Shown: positions 52,229 to 62,479, counted from the stretch's first letter. The stretch is 64,000 nucleotides of DNA from an uncultured Bacilli bacterium (GCA_944358705.1 CALVRR010000005.1:1-64000), one strand, 5' to 3'. Numbers and translations: made by a program. Notes: generated by a model not told the origin, from the letters alone.

Positions 52229-54130
52229 CTTTTTCACTGGAGACTGGATTGCCTTTTCTATTTGTTGTAGTTCTTGTTCTTGTAATATTGTATTATCTAC
52301 TAAAGATAAGTAAATTTTATCTCTTGTTGATATTGGTTCTTGGACTACATTTCTTAAATTTCTATCTACTTTGTTCTTAGATAAAATTACTCCATCAATG
52401 TTATACGTTCTTTTTGTTTGTTGGAAAGAACTTAGTTGTTTTCTAATATCTTCTTCGTTCATTTCTTCTTGTGTTGTTTCTCTTGGAGTTCTTGGTGTTC
52501 CTTCGAATATATATTCTTCTATTCTTTCCTCTGGTACAAAGAAAGATGGTTTTTCTAATACCTCTATTAAGTTATTTTTTTCGGATGGTATCATATTTAA
52601 TTCTTTTAATACACGAATACGCATCCATTTTTTATCATCATAATTTAATAAATCTAAGCTTTGATCTAACATCGGTTCTAGCCCTAATTCTAAAATTGTA
52701 TCTATCGTTGCTTCTAGAGTTTCTTTTCCTAAAAATGAATATTGTTCTGTTTTCGACATACTTCCTAATAACTGATATTCTTCTAATATAGCTAGATTCG
52801 TTTTTAATTGTTCTGGAGATGTTAACCAAGTTTTTTCATCTTTTGATAACATCATTGGATTTATCTTTTTCTCTTCTATCGATTCTTTATTTCCTTTGAA
52901 AACACTATAAAAATCTTGTTCTTCTATTAAAATACTTGGTATTTGTTTTGCAAATTCTTTACTAAAATACCCTTCATTTATAGTAGATACTATTTTATCT
53001 AAATAAGCTTTGGAACTAGTTTTTAATATATTTACAATCTCTGTTTTATCTTCTATACCAAGAGACGTTAATACTTCTAACATTTCTTTTGTTTCTTGTA
53101 GCGAATTTTTCATTACATCTTTATCTTGGTATCTATCCTTTGAAATTCCATATTCTTGAAGGAGTGCTTGATACTTAGTGACAGAATTTTCTGTTAATTG
53201 TTGATAAGTTCTTTCGATTTCTTGATAATATCCTTCATTCTGTTCATAGATGAATTGTAATACTTTTTTCTTTATTTCTTCATTTTGTATTTGTGCTGTT
53301 AATTGATGTTGAGTACGTATGATTCCAGTAGGCTCTTTTTTTAATTCTCTTTCTAGTCTTTCATATGCCTCTAGTTCTTTACGAGCTTTTTTCTTTTGTT
53401 CTTTAATCTCTGATTTTAAGACTCTTATACGTTGGTCAATTACAGTTAATTCATTATTTAAAGGTTCTGGACCATATTCTATATTTATTAACATAGATTT
53501 CATGTCAGCAGGTAAATCTTCTATTCTAAATTTTTTTCTTCCTGTCCAGACTTCCCCTGGTGTTGGCCCTTTTCGAATAATTCCTCTTCCACCGATTACG
53601 GTTGCGATGAATAAGGTTGCTTGTTCTACCGTTTCCTTATCTTTTTCTAATAATTTGAAATAAGGAAGAAGGATACTTTCTTCATTCATCAAAAGCGATA
53701 TATATAAATCTTTTTTACCATCAATTTTTGCATTGGCTAATATTATTGCTGTTTTAAAGGCTTTTATTAAAATGTTTTTTTCGTATAATGCTTCCTCAAT
53801 TTTGGAAAGTTCATTATTCCTATATATTTCTTGGATATCATTAAAAATATACATAAATTGGTCTGGAGACTTTATTTCCATAAAGGGTTCTAGCTTACGA
53901 AATGCATTTTGTACTTCTTTTAAAGAAAGATTAGGGTTGGCACTAATACAATAAGCTATGGCCATATCTACCATGTCTATTTTTTTTAAATCTGTAAATT
54001 TTTCTATGCGGTTATTGTTTCGATAGTTCGTTAAAAAATCCAACTCTCTTTGTTGAGTTTGATTTTCTAACTCTAGTTCTAATTTTTCTTTCTCTTTAGT
54101 TATTTCCGTTAGAAGGTCTTGTGCTTTCAT
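52220..54130 (-). CDS. Array protein L1 (long family)
   Basis: 636 residues, soluble and almost wholly helical, no membrane segment and no known domain. It shares with L2, L3 and L4 a repeated-looking middle (LLNYDDKKWMRIRVLKEL; FFVPEERIEEYIF) and the C-terminal signature RTYNIDGVILSKNKVDRNL (574-592). The N-terminus is a coiled coil (5-35). It overlaps S1 by 35 bases with AAAGGGTG upstream of the ATG. The family is paired with S proteins throughout; S and L may form a complex. No function is known to me. Confidence 0.7.
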   Translation of the reverse strand: MKAQDLLTEITKEKEKLELELENQTQQRELDFLTNYRNNNRIEKFTDLKKIDMVDMAIAYCISANPNLSLKEVQNAFRKLEPFMEIKSPDQFMYIFNDIQEIYRNNELSKIEEALYEKNILIKAFKTAIILANAKIDGKKDLYISLLMNEESILLPYFKLLEKDKETVEQATLFIATVIGGRGIIRKGPTPGEVWTGRKKFRIEDLPADMKSMLINIEYGPEPLNNELTVIDQRIRVLKSEIKEQKKKARKELEAYERLERELKKEPTGIIRTQHQLTAQIQNEEIKKKVLQFIYEQNEGYYQEIERTYQQLTENSVTKYQALLQEYGISKDRYQDKDVMKNSLQETKEMLEVLTSLGIEDKTEIVNILKTSSKAYLDKIVSTINEGYFSKEFAKQIPSILIEEQDFYSVFKGNKESIEEKKINPMMLSKDEKTWLTSPEQLKTNLAILEEYQLLGSMSKTEQYSFLGKETLEATIDTILELGLEPMLDQSLDLLNYDDKKWMRIRVLKELNMIPSEKNNLIEVLEKPSFFVPEERIEEYIFEGTPRTPRETTQEEMNEEDIRKQLSSFQQTKRTYNIDGVILSKNKVDRNLRNVVQEPISTRDKIYLSLVDNTILQEQELQQIEKAIQSPVKKLT

Positions 54131-55091
54131 TTGTTTTCACCCTTTCTAATGGTTTTTCTGGTACTTTGGATAGTTTATTAAACAGTTCTTGTTCATAATG
54201 TTGTTGTAAGTCTAAAAATTCTCCATTTTCTAGATTTCTTTTTAAATTATCTCGTACATTATTCTTATAGTCTGTTAATATCCCTTTTAATGGGTCAATA
54301 TAGCCTTTATCTTTATCACTTTTTTTCATAAATGCTGTAATTACTACATATGCGTGTGGTCCTATTCTATCAAAGACTACTCTTATCTTATGATCTTTTA
54401 CTTCACTAAATCCTGCAGTTTTTGCGTTGCTTGCTACAAATCTTCTAACATTTTTAAATCTTCCTGTTTGGATAGATTCAAAAAGTCCTTGGAATCCTGC
54501 ATAATATTCTTGAGGAATTCTTTTTTCGATTTCTTCTAATACTCGAATATTTCCACTTGGTGTTGGAGAAAAAATTAAAGTATTTTTTCTTTGGTCTTCT
54601 CCTTTTGTATCTTTTTCTACAGGACTATTTAATAAATCTAATTTCTTTCTTAATTGTTGTAGTTCTTCTTTATAGTATTCTAGTTCTTCTTGGTTACCTT
54701 TCCCAGTTTCTTTTATAATATCGTTTACTTCTTTTATAGATTTTAATAATTCTATTTGTAATCGAAGCATAATATTTTGATAATTTGGATTTTCCTGGGA
54801 TGGTAATATATCATCCGTACTTTCTTTTAATTCTTCTAGTGTTGCATTATTAAAGTTTTCTACATAGTAACTTAATTCCTCTTCTAGAGAATCTTCTTCT
54901 TCCTCTTCCCCTGATAATTCTATATAAGGCTTTTTAGGACTATCTATTATTATTTTTCTTTCCTCTGATGCTACTTTTTTTAATTTTTCTATTTCCGTAG
55001 ACATTAAGGTTACCTTTCGATTATTTTCATCTAATGTTTCCATTATTTCTTGGGAAGTTGCCTTTTTTATATCTATTATTTTAATTTCCAT
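54096..55091 (-). CDS. Array protein S1 (short family, RelE/HigB-like C-terminal region)
   Basis: 331 residues from the second ATG (AGGAGG six bases upstream; the first ATG abuts the ribosome site). N-terminal motif SQEIMETLDENNRKVTLMST, an acidic linker (60-100), a helical NPNYQNIMLRLQIELLKSIK block, then 178-285 with GRFKNVRRFVASNAKTAGFS, KIRVVFDRIGPHAYVVITAF and MKKSDKDK. That last part resembles RelE/HigB toxins (R-h-h-F...ll-hgF-KKt-Kt). The likeness is by eye; catalytic residues were not assigned. Stop overlaps L1's start. Confidence 0.6.
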   Translation of the reverse strand: MEIKIIDIKKATSQEIMETLDENNRKVTLMSTEIEKLKKVASEERKIIIDSPKKPYIELSGEEEEEDSLEEELSYYVENFNNATLEELKESTDDILPSQENPNYQNIMLRLQIELLKSIKEVNDIIKETGKGNQEELEYYKEELQQLRKKLDLLNSPVEKDTKGEDQRKNTLIFSPTPSGNIRVLEEIEKRIPQEYYAGFQGLFESIQTGRFKNVRRFVASNAKTAGFSEVKDHKIRVVFDRIGPHAYVVITAFMKKSDKDKGYIDPLKGILTDYKNNVRDNLKRNLENGEFLDLQQHYEQELFNKLSKVPEKPLERVKTNESTRPSNGNN

Positions 55092-55106
55092 ATCCATCCT
55101 CCTTTG

Positions 55107-57005
55107 TTATCTTTTGGTTATTCCTGTTAGTTGTTCTTTTTCTGATGGTAATAATTTTCTATTGGTAAATAACATATTTGCCACAGTTGTTGGTTGGTTT
55201 AAATTTTCTAGTTCTTGTATGGTTCTATTTACTTTGTTTTTCGAGAAATATAACCCTTGATAGTAATAACATCTTGTAGTTTCTATTATATCCTCTGTTG
55301 ATATCGTTAACGATTCTTTTTCTTCTTCTGATAATTCTTGTTCAAAAATATAACTATCAATATCTTCTTCTGAAACAATAAATTGTGTGGTTGTCAGTAC
55401 CGTTTTTAGTGTTTCTTTTGGTACTTGGACATCTAAATCTTCTAATTCCTTTACTATTTTTAGTCTATGCATTCTAGATTTGTCATAACTTAACAATCCT
55501 AAATCTTGCTCTAATTCTGTTTCTAATCCTTGTTCTAGTAATAAATCTAGTTTTTCTTCAATATTATTTTCTTTTAAAAATTCTACATTGGATGCTTGTC
55601 CTAAGTTGTCTAATAATTGATAGTCTTTTAAAACTGACGTGTTTCTTTCTAAAGATGCCTCTTCTACTATTAATGCCTCTTTTAAATTAGAGATTGTACT
55701 TTGTTTTAGTCCTTTTTCTCTTAATACTTTGGCATTTCTTCTTATTCTTGGTACATAATTATTTTGTTCTTCAAAAATAGGTATTTGACCCTTTAGAGCT
55801 TTTACAGTTATTATTTTTTCGGTTACTAACCTTTTTACTTCTTCCATATAACTTTTAGAAGTCGTTTGTAAAACATGACCTAGTATTATAGGATCTTTTA
55901 TGTTTAACTCCATTAAGGTCTTTAATATCCATTCGGCATCCCTATAGGAATGTTTCGTTGCTAATTGGTCTATCGATATATTTACTAAATGATAATCTTC
56001 TATTAATCTTTGATAATTTATTAAAGAATTTTCTGATAGGCTTTGGTATTCTTCTTCTAGATGGTCGTATGTTTTTTTATTATGCTGATAGATGGTTGTT
56101 AAAATATCTATTTGCAGTTCTGGAGTAGGTATTTTTTCTATCCATTTTCTATAATCTGTAATTTCTGGTTGTTCTTCTATATGGGTTAATCTATCTATTA
56201 CGACTTGATATTCATCTATTCTTCTTTTCGTATTATCTCTTTCTTTTTTGTCTTGTTTTTCTAGGGAATAATAATATTTTATCATTTTTTTACAAGAATC
56301 TTTTATTAGTCTGGCATACCCTTCGCTTTCCATTATGGCATCGATATTTTTCTTTTTCTGAAACACATTTATTGACATTCTCTTTGAAATACTATCGTAT
56401 TCCTGTTCTAATTCATGTTGTCTTTCTATTGTTTTTTTGATAGCGTATAAGGTAGACATTGCCATTCCCCAGGCATGAGGATTTTTTTCATATTCAGGAA
56501 TAAATGTTAGTACTTGTTCATTTTTTTTGCTTGTTAATAAATCTAGTCCCCACTCTATTTTTTTACTAAATTCACTTAATTCTATGTCTTGCTCTACATT
56601 TTCATTAAATTCGCTTAATTCTAAGATTTCATAAAATGTGGCAGCTCTACTTAATTCATTTGGATCTGTTAGAGCACTCATTGTTTTAGAGTATATTTCT
56701 GGAAGTGTTAGAAAATTAATGGTTTCAATCAAAACATTTATTTCTTCTAATGAGTTCTTTTGATATAATTTTATTATTTTAGAAATATGTCCTCTTAATT
56801 CATTAAGGTTATATTCTTTTTTTTCACTTTTTACATAAGCAATTAAAAAGTCTTCTTCTTTTATTTTGGAATATGTGTGATAATTCGAAAAATCAACATC
56901 TTGAAAAAATGCACGAAAAAATTCTAGTTCTTCCCTTGGTTCTTGTTGTTGTTTTTCTAATTTTAATTGTTCGTTTCTGAGTTTGGTGGTAATAATTTCT
57001 TGCAT
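55107..57005 (-). CDS. Array protein L2 (long family)
   Basis: 632 residues, helical. Signature RCYYYQGLYFSKNKVNRTIQ at 578-597; the preceding repeat-like part reads LLSYDKSRMHRLKIVKELED and FIVSEEDIDSYIFEQ, parallel to L1. It overlaps S2 by 43 bases and lies 15 bases before S1, so the order S2-L2-S1-L1 is one coupled operon. GGGAAAG lies upstream. No known domain. Confidence 0.7.
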   Translation of the reverse strand: MQEIITTKLRNEQLKLEKQQQEPREELEFFRAFFQDVDFSNYHTYSKIKEEDFLIAYVKSEKKEYNLNELRGHISKIIKLYQKNSLEEINVLIETINFLTLPEIYSKTMSALTDPNELSRAATFYEILELSEFNENVEQDIELSEFSKKIEWGLDLLTSKKNEQVLTFIPEYEKNPHAWGMAMSTLYAIKKTIERQHELEQEYDSISKRMSINVFQKKKNIDAIMESEGYARLIKDSCKKMIKYYYSLEKQDKKERDNTKRRIDEYQVVIDRLTHIEEQPEITDYRKWIEKIPTPELQIDILTTIYQHNKKTYDHLEEEYQSLSENSLINYQRLIEDYHLVNISIDQLATKHSYRDAEWILKTLMELNIKDPIILGHVLQTTSKSYMEEVKRLVTEKIITVKALKGQIPIFEEQNNYVPRIRRNAKVLREKGLKQSTISNLKEALIVEEASLERNTSVLKDYQLLDNLGQASNVEFLKENNIEEKLDLLLEQGLETELEQDLGLLSYDKSRMHRLKIVKELEDLDVQVPKETLKTVLTTTQFIVSEEDIDSYIFEQELSEEEKESLTISTEDIIETTRCYYYQGLYFSKNKVNRTIQELENLNQPTTVANMLFTNRKLLPSEKEQLTGITKR

Positions 57006-57958
57006 TTTTTCTTTCCCCTCTCTTCTTTTTTATCTTTTCCTAATATATTCCAAAGCATTTGTTCATACTCTTCATTTTCTCTTTTAAATTCTTCCTCTTC
57101 TAAATTAGATACTAATATGGGTCTCATATTTCTATAGTTTGCTATTTTTCTTTCTAATTGTTCAAAATAGTTACTAGATTTTTCTTCTTTTTTCTGAAAT
57201 ACAGAAATAATTGCATATGCATTTGGTCCAATTTGATCCATAGCGATTCTTAGTTGTCCATCAATATCTCTCACTTCACTGATACCAGCAGTTTTATTAT
57301 TATATCCACCGAATCTTTTAAAGTTTCGAAAAGTTCCTTTTTTTATGGTTTGGAATAATTTATAAATATCTTCTCTATAATCACTTAATTTTTTTACTTC
57401 TTCTAAGGCTAGAATTTTTCCTGTTGCAGTTGGAACGAATATTAATCGATTTTCTTCTTTAGAATCTGGTATTTCTACCATTTTGTCTTGTTCTAACTCT
57501 TGATTTATTAAATTTAATTTTGCAGTTTCTCTTTCTAATTCTTCCTTACAATAAGTTAGTAAAGACTTACTTGAGGAGTCCATTTCTTCTGCAAGAATAT
57601 CATTGATTTCTTGCATGCTTTTTTTAGTTTCTAGTTTTAGACGTAATAAAATTCTTTTATAATTGGGATTATCTCTTTTTGGAAAAATATTGTTTAAAGT
57701 AGTAGTTGGACTTTCTAATCTCTTTCTATAATAGTCTACTTCTTCTTCAAAAGTGGTATCTTTTCTTGGGATGGTGGTTTCTTGAGGAAAAGCATCTGGA
57801 ATAGGAGATGGATTTTTTTCTATATTTACCGCTTCTATTTCTTTTAATCTTCTTATTTTTTCCCTCATCTGATTCGCTATTAGAGCATTATGATCTAATA
57901 TTTCTAATAGTTCTTCTGGTGATTTTGGGCTTGTTTCTAAACTTTTATATTCTAACAT
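56963..57958 (-). CDS. Array protein S2 (short family, RelE/HigB-like C-terminal region)
   Basis: 331 residues. SPEELLEILDHNALIANQMR near the start matches S1; NPNYKRILLRLKLETKKSMQ in the middle also. The C-terminal region (about 190-290) has GTFRNFKRFGGYNNKTAGIS, LRIAMDQIGPNAYAIISVFQ and KKEEKSSNY, again RelE/HigB-like. GGAGGGG precedes the ATG by three bases. It begins 52 bases downstream of the DinG-type gene on the same strand. Confidence 0.6.
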   Translation of the reverse strand: MLEYKSLETSPKSPEELLEILDHNALIANQMREKIRRLKEIEAVNIEKNPSPIPDAFPQETTIPRKDTTFEEEVDYYRKRLESPTTTLNNIFPKRDNPNYKRILLRLKLETKKSMQEINDILAEEMDSSSKSLLTYCKEELERETAKLNLINQELEQDKMVEIPDSKEENRLIFVPTATGKILALEEVKKLSDYREDIYKLFQTIKKGTFRNFKRFGGYNNKTAGISEVRDIDGQLRIAMDQIGPNAYAIISVFQKKEEKSSNYFEQLERKIANYRNMRPILVSNLEEEEFKRENEEYEQMLWNILGKDKKEERGKKKCKKLLPPNSETNN

Positions 57959-58009
57959 TTTCCCCTCCTTCGACAGAAAAAAGAATGTTGTCCACTCTTT
58001 TTCTATCCA

Positions 58010-60013
58010 TTATAATTGTTTTTCTGGTGCTTTTTCCTTTGGGTGATGTGATAGTTTTTGTTTTACAAATTCTTTTACGTCCTCTTGTGAACCAGTGACG
58101 TTAGAAAATGGTAAACTTGAAAGAATATCTACGGCATACTCTTCTGCTCTTGAATCTAGAATTGATACAATTCCTTTGTCTTCTCCACAACGCATTAATC
58201 TACCGGCTCCCTGTTTTAATTTTATTAACATCTCTTTTAAATACACTTCTCTGAATCCATCTGCATAGTGAGATGCTCTTTCTTGGATAATTGGGTCTAC
58301 TACTGGGAATGGAAGTTTCGCAATAATTACTTGTTCTAGAGATTCTCCTTTAATATCAACACCTTCCCAGAAAGCACCTGTTGCTAGTAAAGTAGATGTG
58401 GTATCTTGTTTAAATTCTTCTTTTAGTTTTTCAGCATTTTTTCCATCTTCTTGAACTAAGATGTTAAAATCATGCTTTTTTTCTGATAATCGTCTATATA
58501 CTTCTTGCATATCTTTTTTTGATGTAAATAATACTAAACTTCTACCATTTGTTGTCTCTATTAAATCATCTATTTTAGCAGTTAGAGAATCTAAGTATAA
58601 ATCTCTGTCTTTACTTTTTGGACTAACTACATCGGTAGCACAATAAAGAAGTGCATTTTCATCATAATTGTATGGAGATGGTTGACTAAATTCTTGGAAG
58701 ACTGGTTGTCCTATCATTTGATCTAGACCTAACCCCTTCATAAAATAGCTATAATCGTTATTTCCCGTGGTTAGGGTTGCAGAAGTAAAAACTTTACCAT
58801 AGCTTGGATCACTTAATAGATTTCTGGCAATTTCTGAAATATTTTTTGGTACATAAGTCAATTCAATATGTTCTTTGGTATTCGATAAGAATTGAGCCCA
58901 GTAAATATTTTGTTTCTCATTGGCAATCAAATCAGAAAATATAATTCTCACATCTTTTAACATCGTAATTTGGTCTAAAAATCTCTTACTTGTGTTTGGA
59001 TATCTTCTAGCTTCTTCTTCTAAATTATTTAGTTCGTTTATTAAGTTTTTGATAGCTTCTTTCATTCTTGGAGTACAAGTAAATCCACTTGTTTCTGTAT
59101 CTAAGACATCTATTTCTTCTTTCGCATCTTCTTTATATTCTTTTTTTGCTTTTGTACTTATCATACGGAATATTTGGTTGATAGAATCAATGATTGGTAT
59201 ATTTTCTTCGATTGGTTCTTCCATTCCGTTATAAATATTATAAATTAAGGATTCTAGTATTGGTTTTGATAGCTTCTTTTTATATGAGTTGATTGCTTTT
59301 TCTAATAAATTATGTGCTTCATCTACTATCAAAACCGATGGTTTTTTTATTAACATATCCTGACTATCTCTTTTTAAAATTTCTAGTAATAGGTCGTGAT
59401 TACAAATCGTATTTGAACTACTTTTCCATTGCTTTCTCGTTGCAATAAAAACACATTCTCCTTGTCTTAGACAGGTGGAACAGTTTGCCATATCTACATT
59501 AATACTTTTCCATATGGCTGCTGGAAGTTCTTCATAGTCTTTTTTATTTACTTTACCCTCTTTTACTTTTTCTCTTAGGTATTGATATTTTTTGTTCTTA
59601 TCTGCATATTTTAAGAAACTATCTAGACGCTTTTGGCATAAATAGTTATTTTTACCTTTAGCAATTGTAACGTCTATATCAATTCCTAACATTTCTGATA
59701 CTCTAGCTACTTCTTTTTGTAATTGTTCTTGTAAGGCTATGGATGATGTTGAAATTAAGAATCCTTTAAATTTATCTTTGTTTTGACTAGCATAGATTAA
59801 AGGAACTAAATAAGCCCAGGATTTTCCTATACCAACACCAGCTTCAATTACTAAGATTTCTTTATTTCCTATAGTTTCACAGATATCAAAACTCATCATC
59901 GATTGTCCTGGTCGATATTCTACCTTCTTCATGCCTTCAATTTGTTTATAAAATTTATCTACCTTATCATATAACTCTTCGTCAAACTCTTGTTCTTTTT
60001 TCCAGATATCCAT
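58010..60013 (-). CDS. dinG: DinG/YoaA-type ATP-dependent helicase
   Basis: 667 residues from an ATG with GGGGGA upstream. EAGVGIGKSWAYLVPLIYAS is Walker A, and VLIVDEAHNLLEKAI the DEAH box. Four Cys (YLCQK, NCSTC, GECVF) would hold the iron-sulfur cluster of XPD-like helicases. FWEGVDIKGESLEQVIIAKL and KQGAGRLMRCGEDKGIVS are the C-terminal motifs. No N-terminal exonuclease domain, unlike Bacillus DinG. It unwinds DNA, R-loops or both, 5' to 3'. It has its own promoter and interrupts the S/L array. Confidence 0.9.
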   Translation of the reverse strand: MDIWKKEQEFDEELYDKVDKFYKQIEGMKKVEYRPGQSMMSFDICETIGNKEILVIEAGVGIGKSWAYLVPLIYASQNKDKFKGFLISTSSIALQEQLQKEVARVSEMLGIDIDVTIAKGKNNYLCQKRLDSFLKYADKNKKYQYLREKVKEGKVNKKDYEELPAAIWKSINVDMANCSTCLRQGECVFIATRKQWKSSSNTICNHDLLLEILKRDSQDMLIKKPSVLIVDEAHNLLEKAINSYKKKLSKPILESLIYNIYNGMEEPIEENIPIIDSINQIFRMISTKAKKEYKEDAKEEIDVLDTETSGFTCTPRMKEAIKNLINELNNLEEEARRYPNTSKRFLDQITMLKDVRIIFSDLIANEKQNIYWAQFLSNTKEHIELTYVPKNISEIARNLLSDPSYGKVFTSATLTTGNNDYSYFMKGLGLDQMIGQPVFQEFSQPSPYNYDENALLYCATDVVSPKSKDRDLYLDSLTAKIDDLIETTNGRSLVLFTSKKDMQEVYRRLSEKKHDFNILVQEDGKNAEKLKEEFKQDTTSTLLATGAFWEGVDIKGESLEQVIIAKLPFPVVDPIIQERASHYADGFREVYLKEMLIKLKQGAGRLMRCGEDKGIVSILDSRAEEYAVDILSSLPFSNVTGSQEDVKEFVKQKLSHHPKEKAPEKQL

Positions 60014-60044
60014 ATGCCGTTCCCCCTTTTTCCATTGTTGGCAT

Positions 60045-60073
60045 ATTATATCATATTTTTCTTTCAAAGTCAA
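60045..60073 (-). promoter_or_regulatory. Promoter of the DinG-type helicase
   Basis: TTGACT (60073-60068), 17 bases with an extended TGA before it, and TATAAT (60050-60045) on the minus strand. No LexA-like box is present in the spacer. Confidence 0.75.
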
Positions 60074-60089
60074 GTTTCTCAACGTTTTC

Positions 60090-61955
60090 CTACTTCTTAT
60101 AGTTGTATCCTTGCAGAGATTTTCTTACCTTTTCTATATCTGATAAAAGTAGATTGGTACCTGTTATCATGCTTTTTACTATTGTATCTTGTGTTACTTC
60201 TTCTTCCTGAGATAAGTTTCTTAATGTTTTTCTTTTCGAAAAGATATTTCCTTCTACTTGGTAAGTTCTTTTGGTACTTTCTAATGGTTTTAATATAGCT
60301 TCTAAGGATGGGTTTATTTCCTTTTTATTTTCTTTCCTATCTACTAATTGTATATAGGTATCTATTTCTTGTTCTGGAATTATAAATGTTGGAGAATCTA
60401 ATATAACTTTTAAGTCTTCTTTGGTTTCTGGTAGTGGAATTCTTATTTCTTTTAATACTTCTAATCGTTTTATACTTTCTCTACTATAGTTTAATAATTC
60501 TAAATGATGTTCTAATAGCGTTTCATATCCTAATTCTAGCCATCGATCTATTTTATTTTCGATGTTAGGTTTTGTTAAAAATGAGATATCTTGATTTTTT
60601 GACCAATCGATTGGTAATTCATATTCTTGTAATTGTCTTAGATTTTCACTTAACACATTAGGGTCTGATAGTAAAATTTCTGAATGCTTTGAAATAATTG
60701 TAGGACGTAGTTTTAGAGATAATAAAAAGCCTATATTTTTAGTTAAGTCTTCAAACTCCTTCTTGTCTTCACAAAATAAATTATTGTTTTCTGTAAGAAA
60801 GTTTGGAGAAATCATTCCTTTGTTTTGTAATATTTTTATTCCTGATAATCTAGATAATGTGGATATTCTTAATAATTCTTCTTGTCTTGATTGGTCTTTT
60901 ATTCCTAGACTTACTAGTAATGGATACATTGCCTTTAAATCTTCTAATGGTTTTTTCATTAAATCCTCTATATTATCCGTTGGTAAGTCAAAAGCTTTTG
61001 CAAACTCTTGATATTGAACTTCTTTTTTAGAAGTTAGTTCCTGATATCTTTTCTCTATCTGCTCTTGGTAGCTCAAATTGTGGGAATATATTAGTTTTAA
61101 AGTTTCTAGTTTCAGTTCTGGAATAGGTATTTGTCTAATGATTGACTGATAGTTCGTAATCACTGGTTCCTGCATGGCAATCGTAACTAAGTTTTGAGAA
61201 GCTTTTAACGCTTTTACTCTTTTTGATCTTTTTTCTTGTTCTAATTGGTAATTTTCTAATGCTATAAGATGTTCTTTTAATATGGATATAATATCATTAA
61301 TTATAATATTTCCAGACATATTATACATAGCATTAACCAAGGCACGTTCTTTTTCTTTTCTGGTAAGACCTAGGTCATCTTCTGTATAAGTTTCTAATTC
61401 TTTCTGTCCATACTCTTTCACGCACTTAAAAAAGTTTACTATACTAAGTGCTATTACACATTCTTTTCCTTGGGCAATAAAAGGGAGTAATGTTTTTACA
61501 TCTATTCCCTCTTTTTCATAGTATTGTAAGGTTAAGATATCTTCTTGTAAATCTGCCTCTAGATCTTCTTTTTTTAATTCTGAGATGTTAGATAAGTCTA
61601 TCTTCTTTTTTTGTAGTCTTGTTAAAATGTTTTTTGATACCATTTGAATTAATGTCATCGATTTAGAATCGAACTCATCGGAGGTAGAGTTATTAAAGAA
61701 TTGCAAACTCGAGTTTGTGATTTTCTCTACTTCTTCGATTGACCAAACTTCTGGCATTATGCTATGTAAATATAGTATTACAATTTCTGACATTTTTATT
61801 TTATCTAAGTCTTTTACTCTTTTTATTTTTAAACTTTCTATTCCCGCTTTGTATCTTTCCATTTCTTCTTGTTTAATACTATCTTCTACGTTTTGTTCTT
61901 TACTTATTTCAACAATTTCTTTTTGTATGGCGTTTTTTAATTCTTCTAGTGTCAT
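60090..61955 (-). CDS. Array protein L3 (long family)
   Basis: 621 residues, helical, with the signature RTYQVEGNIFSKRKTLRNLS at 563-582 and the repeat-like LLNYSRESIKRLEVLKEIRI and FIIPEQEIDTYIQ. A 4-base ATGA overlap couples it to S3. It stops 17 bases before the DinG promoter. The N-terminus (LEELKNAIQKEIVEISKEQN) is a coiled coil. Confidence 0.7.
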   Translation of the reverse strand: MTLEELKNAIQKEIVEISKEQNVEDSIKQEEMERYKAGIESLKIKRVKDLDKIKMSEIVILYLHSIMPEVWSIEEVEKITNSSLQFFNNSTSDEFDSKSMTLIQMVSKNILTRLQKKKIDLSNISELKKEDLEADLQEDILTLQYYEKEGIDVKTLLPFIAQGKECVIALSIVNFFKCVKEYGQKELETYTEDDLGLTRKEKERALVNAMYNMSGNIIINDIISILKEHLIALENYQLEQEKRSKRVKALKASQNLVTIAMQEPVITNYQSIIRQIPIPELKLETLKLIYSHNLSYQEQIEKRYQELTSKKEVQYQEFAKAFDLPTDNIEDLMKKPLEDLKAMYPLLVSLGIKDQSRQEELLRISTLSRLSGIKILQNKGMISPNFLTENNNLFCEDKKEFEDLTKNIGFLLSLKLRPTIISKHSEILLSDPNVLSENLRQLQEYELPIDWSKNQDISFLTKPNIENKIDRWLELGYETLLEHHLELLNYSRESIKRLEVLKEIRIPLPETKEDLKVILDSPTFIIPEQEIDTYIQLVDRKENKKEINPSLEAILKPLESTKRTYQVEGNIFSKRKTLRNLSQEEEVTQDTIVKSMITGTNLLLSDIEKVRKSLQGYNYKK

Positions 61956-62479
61956 TTTAGAGTTCCCCTTTTAATTACCTTGGCTATTTTCGCGGTTTCT
62001 TTTTCCTTTAAAAGACCAGATACTAATTCTCTAGTTCCTTGTTCTTCTGTTACACAAGATCTTATGTATGCTAACTCTTCTTCTTTTAAGTTTGGTTCTA
62101 CCATTTCTTTTAATTCTATTAGATTTCGTGCGGATTGTAGTTGTAGTAAAATTAAAAGTCTTATATATTCGGATTCTTCAATATTTTGTTCTGTCATTTG
62201 TAAAAATTCTTTTCTTTCTTCTGGGTGATAACTATTAAATGTTTCTATATATGGTATTAAAAAGTCTTTTTCATCATTATTTTCTGGTTGTTCTCGTGGT
62301 GTTGTTATTGGAATCTGTTTTTGTATTTGTTGTGTTTGTATTCTATTTTTAGAAAACGTTCCTTTTTCTAGAACTTCCATTTTTTGTTCCATTTGCTCTG
62401 TTACTATACAATTATATTTAATTGTTTCTGTTAATTCTTCGATACTGGTATTATTTAAATCTACTCGTTTTAATTTCAT
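61952..62479 (-). CDS. Array protein S3 (short family, RelE/HigB-like region absent)
   Basis: 175 residues from an ATG with AGGAGG upstream, at the L4 stop (ATGA overlap); a longer frame begins 26 codons earlier inside L4 without a ribosome site. SIEELTETIKYNCIVTEQME matches the S1/S2 opening, and IRLLILLQLQSARNLIELKE the middle. It ends with AKIAKVIKRGTLK where S1 and S2 continue into the RelE-like region, so it is a natural truncation or an antitoxin-only form. It overlaps L3 by 4 bases. Confidence 0.65.
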   Translation of the reverse strand: MKLKRVDLNNTSIEELTETIKYNCIVTEQMEQKMEVLEKGTFSKNRIQTQQIQKQIPITTPREQPENNDEKDFLIPYIETFNSYHPEERKEFLQMTEQNIEESEYIRLLILLQLQSARNLIELKEMVEPNLKEEELAYIRSCVTEEQGTRELVSGLLKEKETAKIAKVIKRGTLK

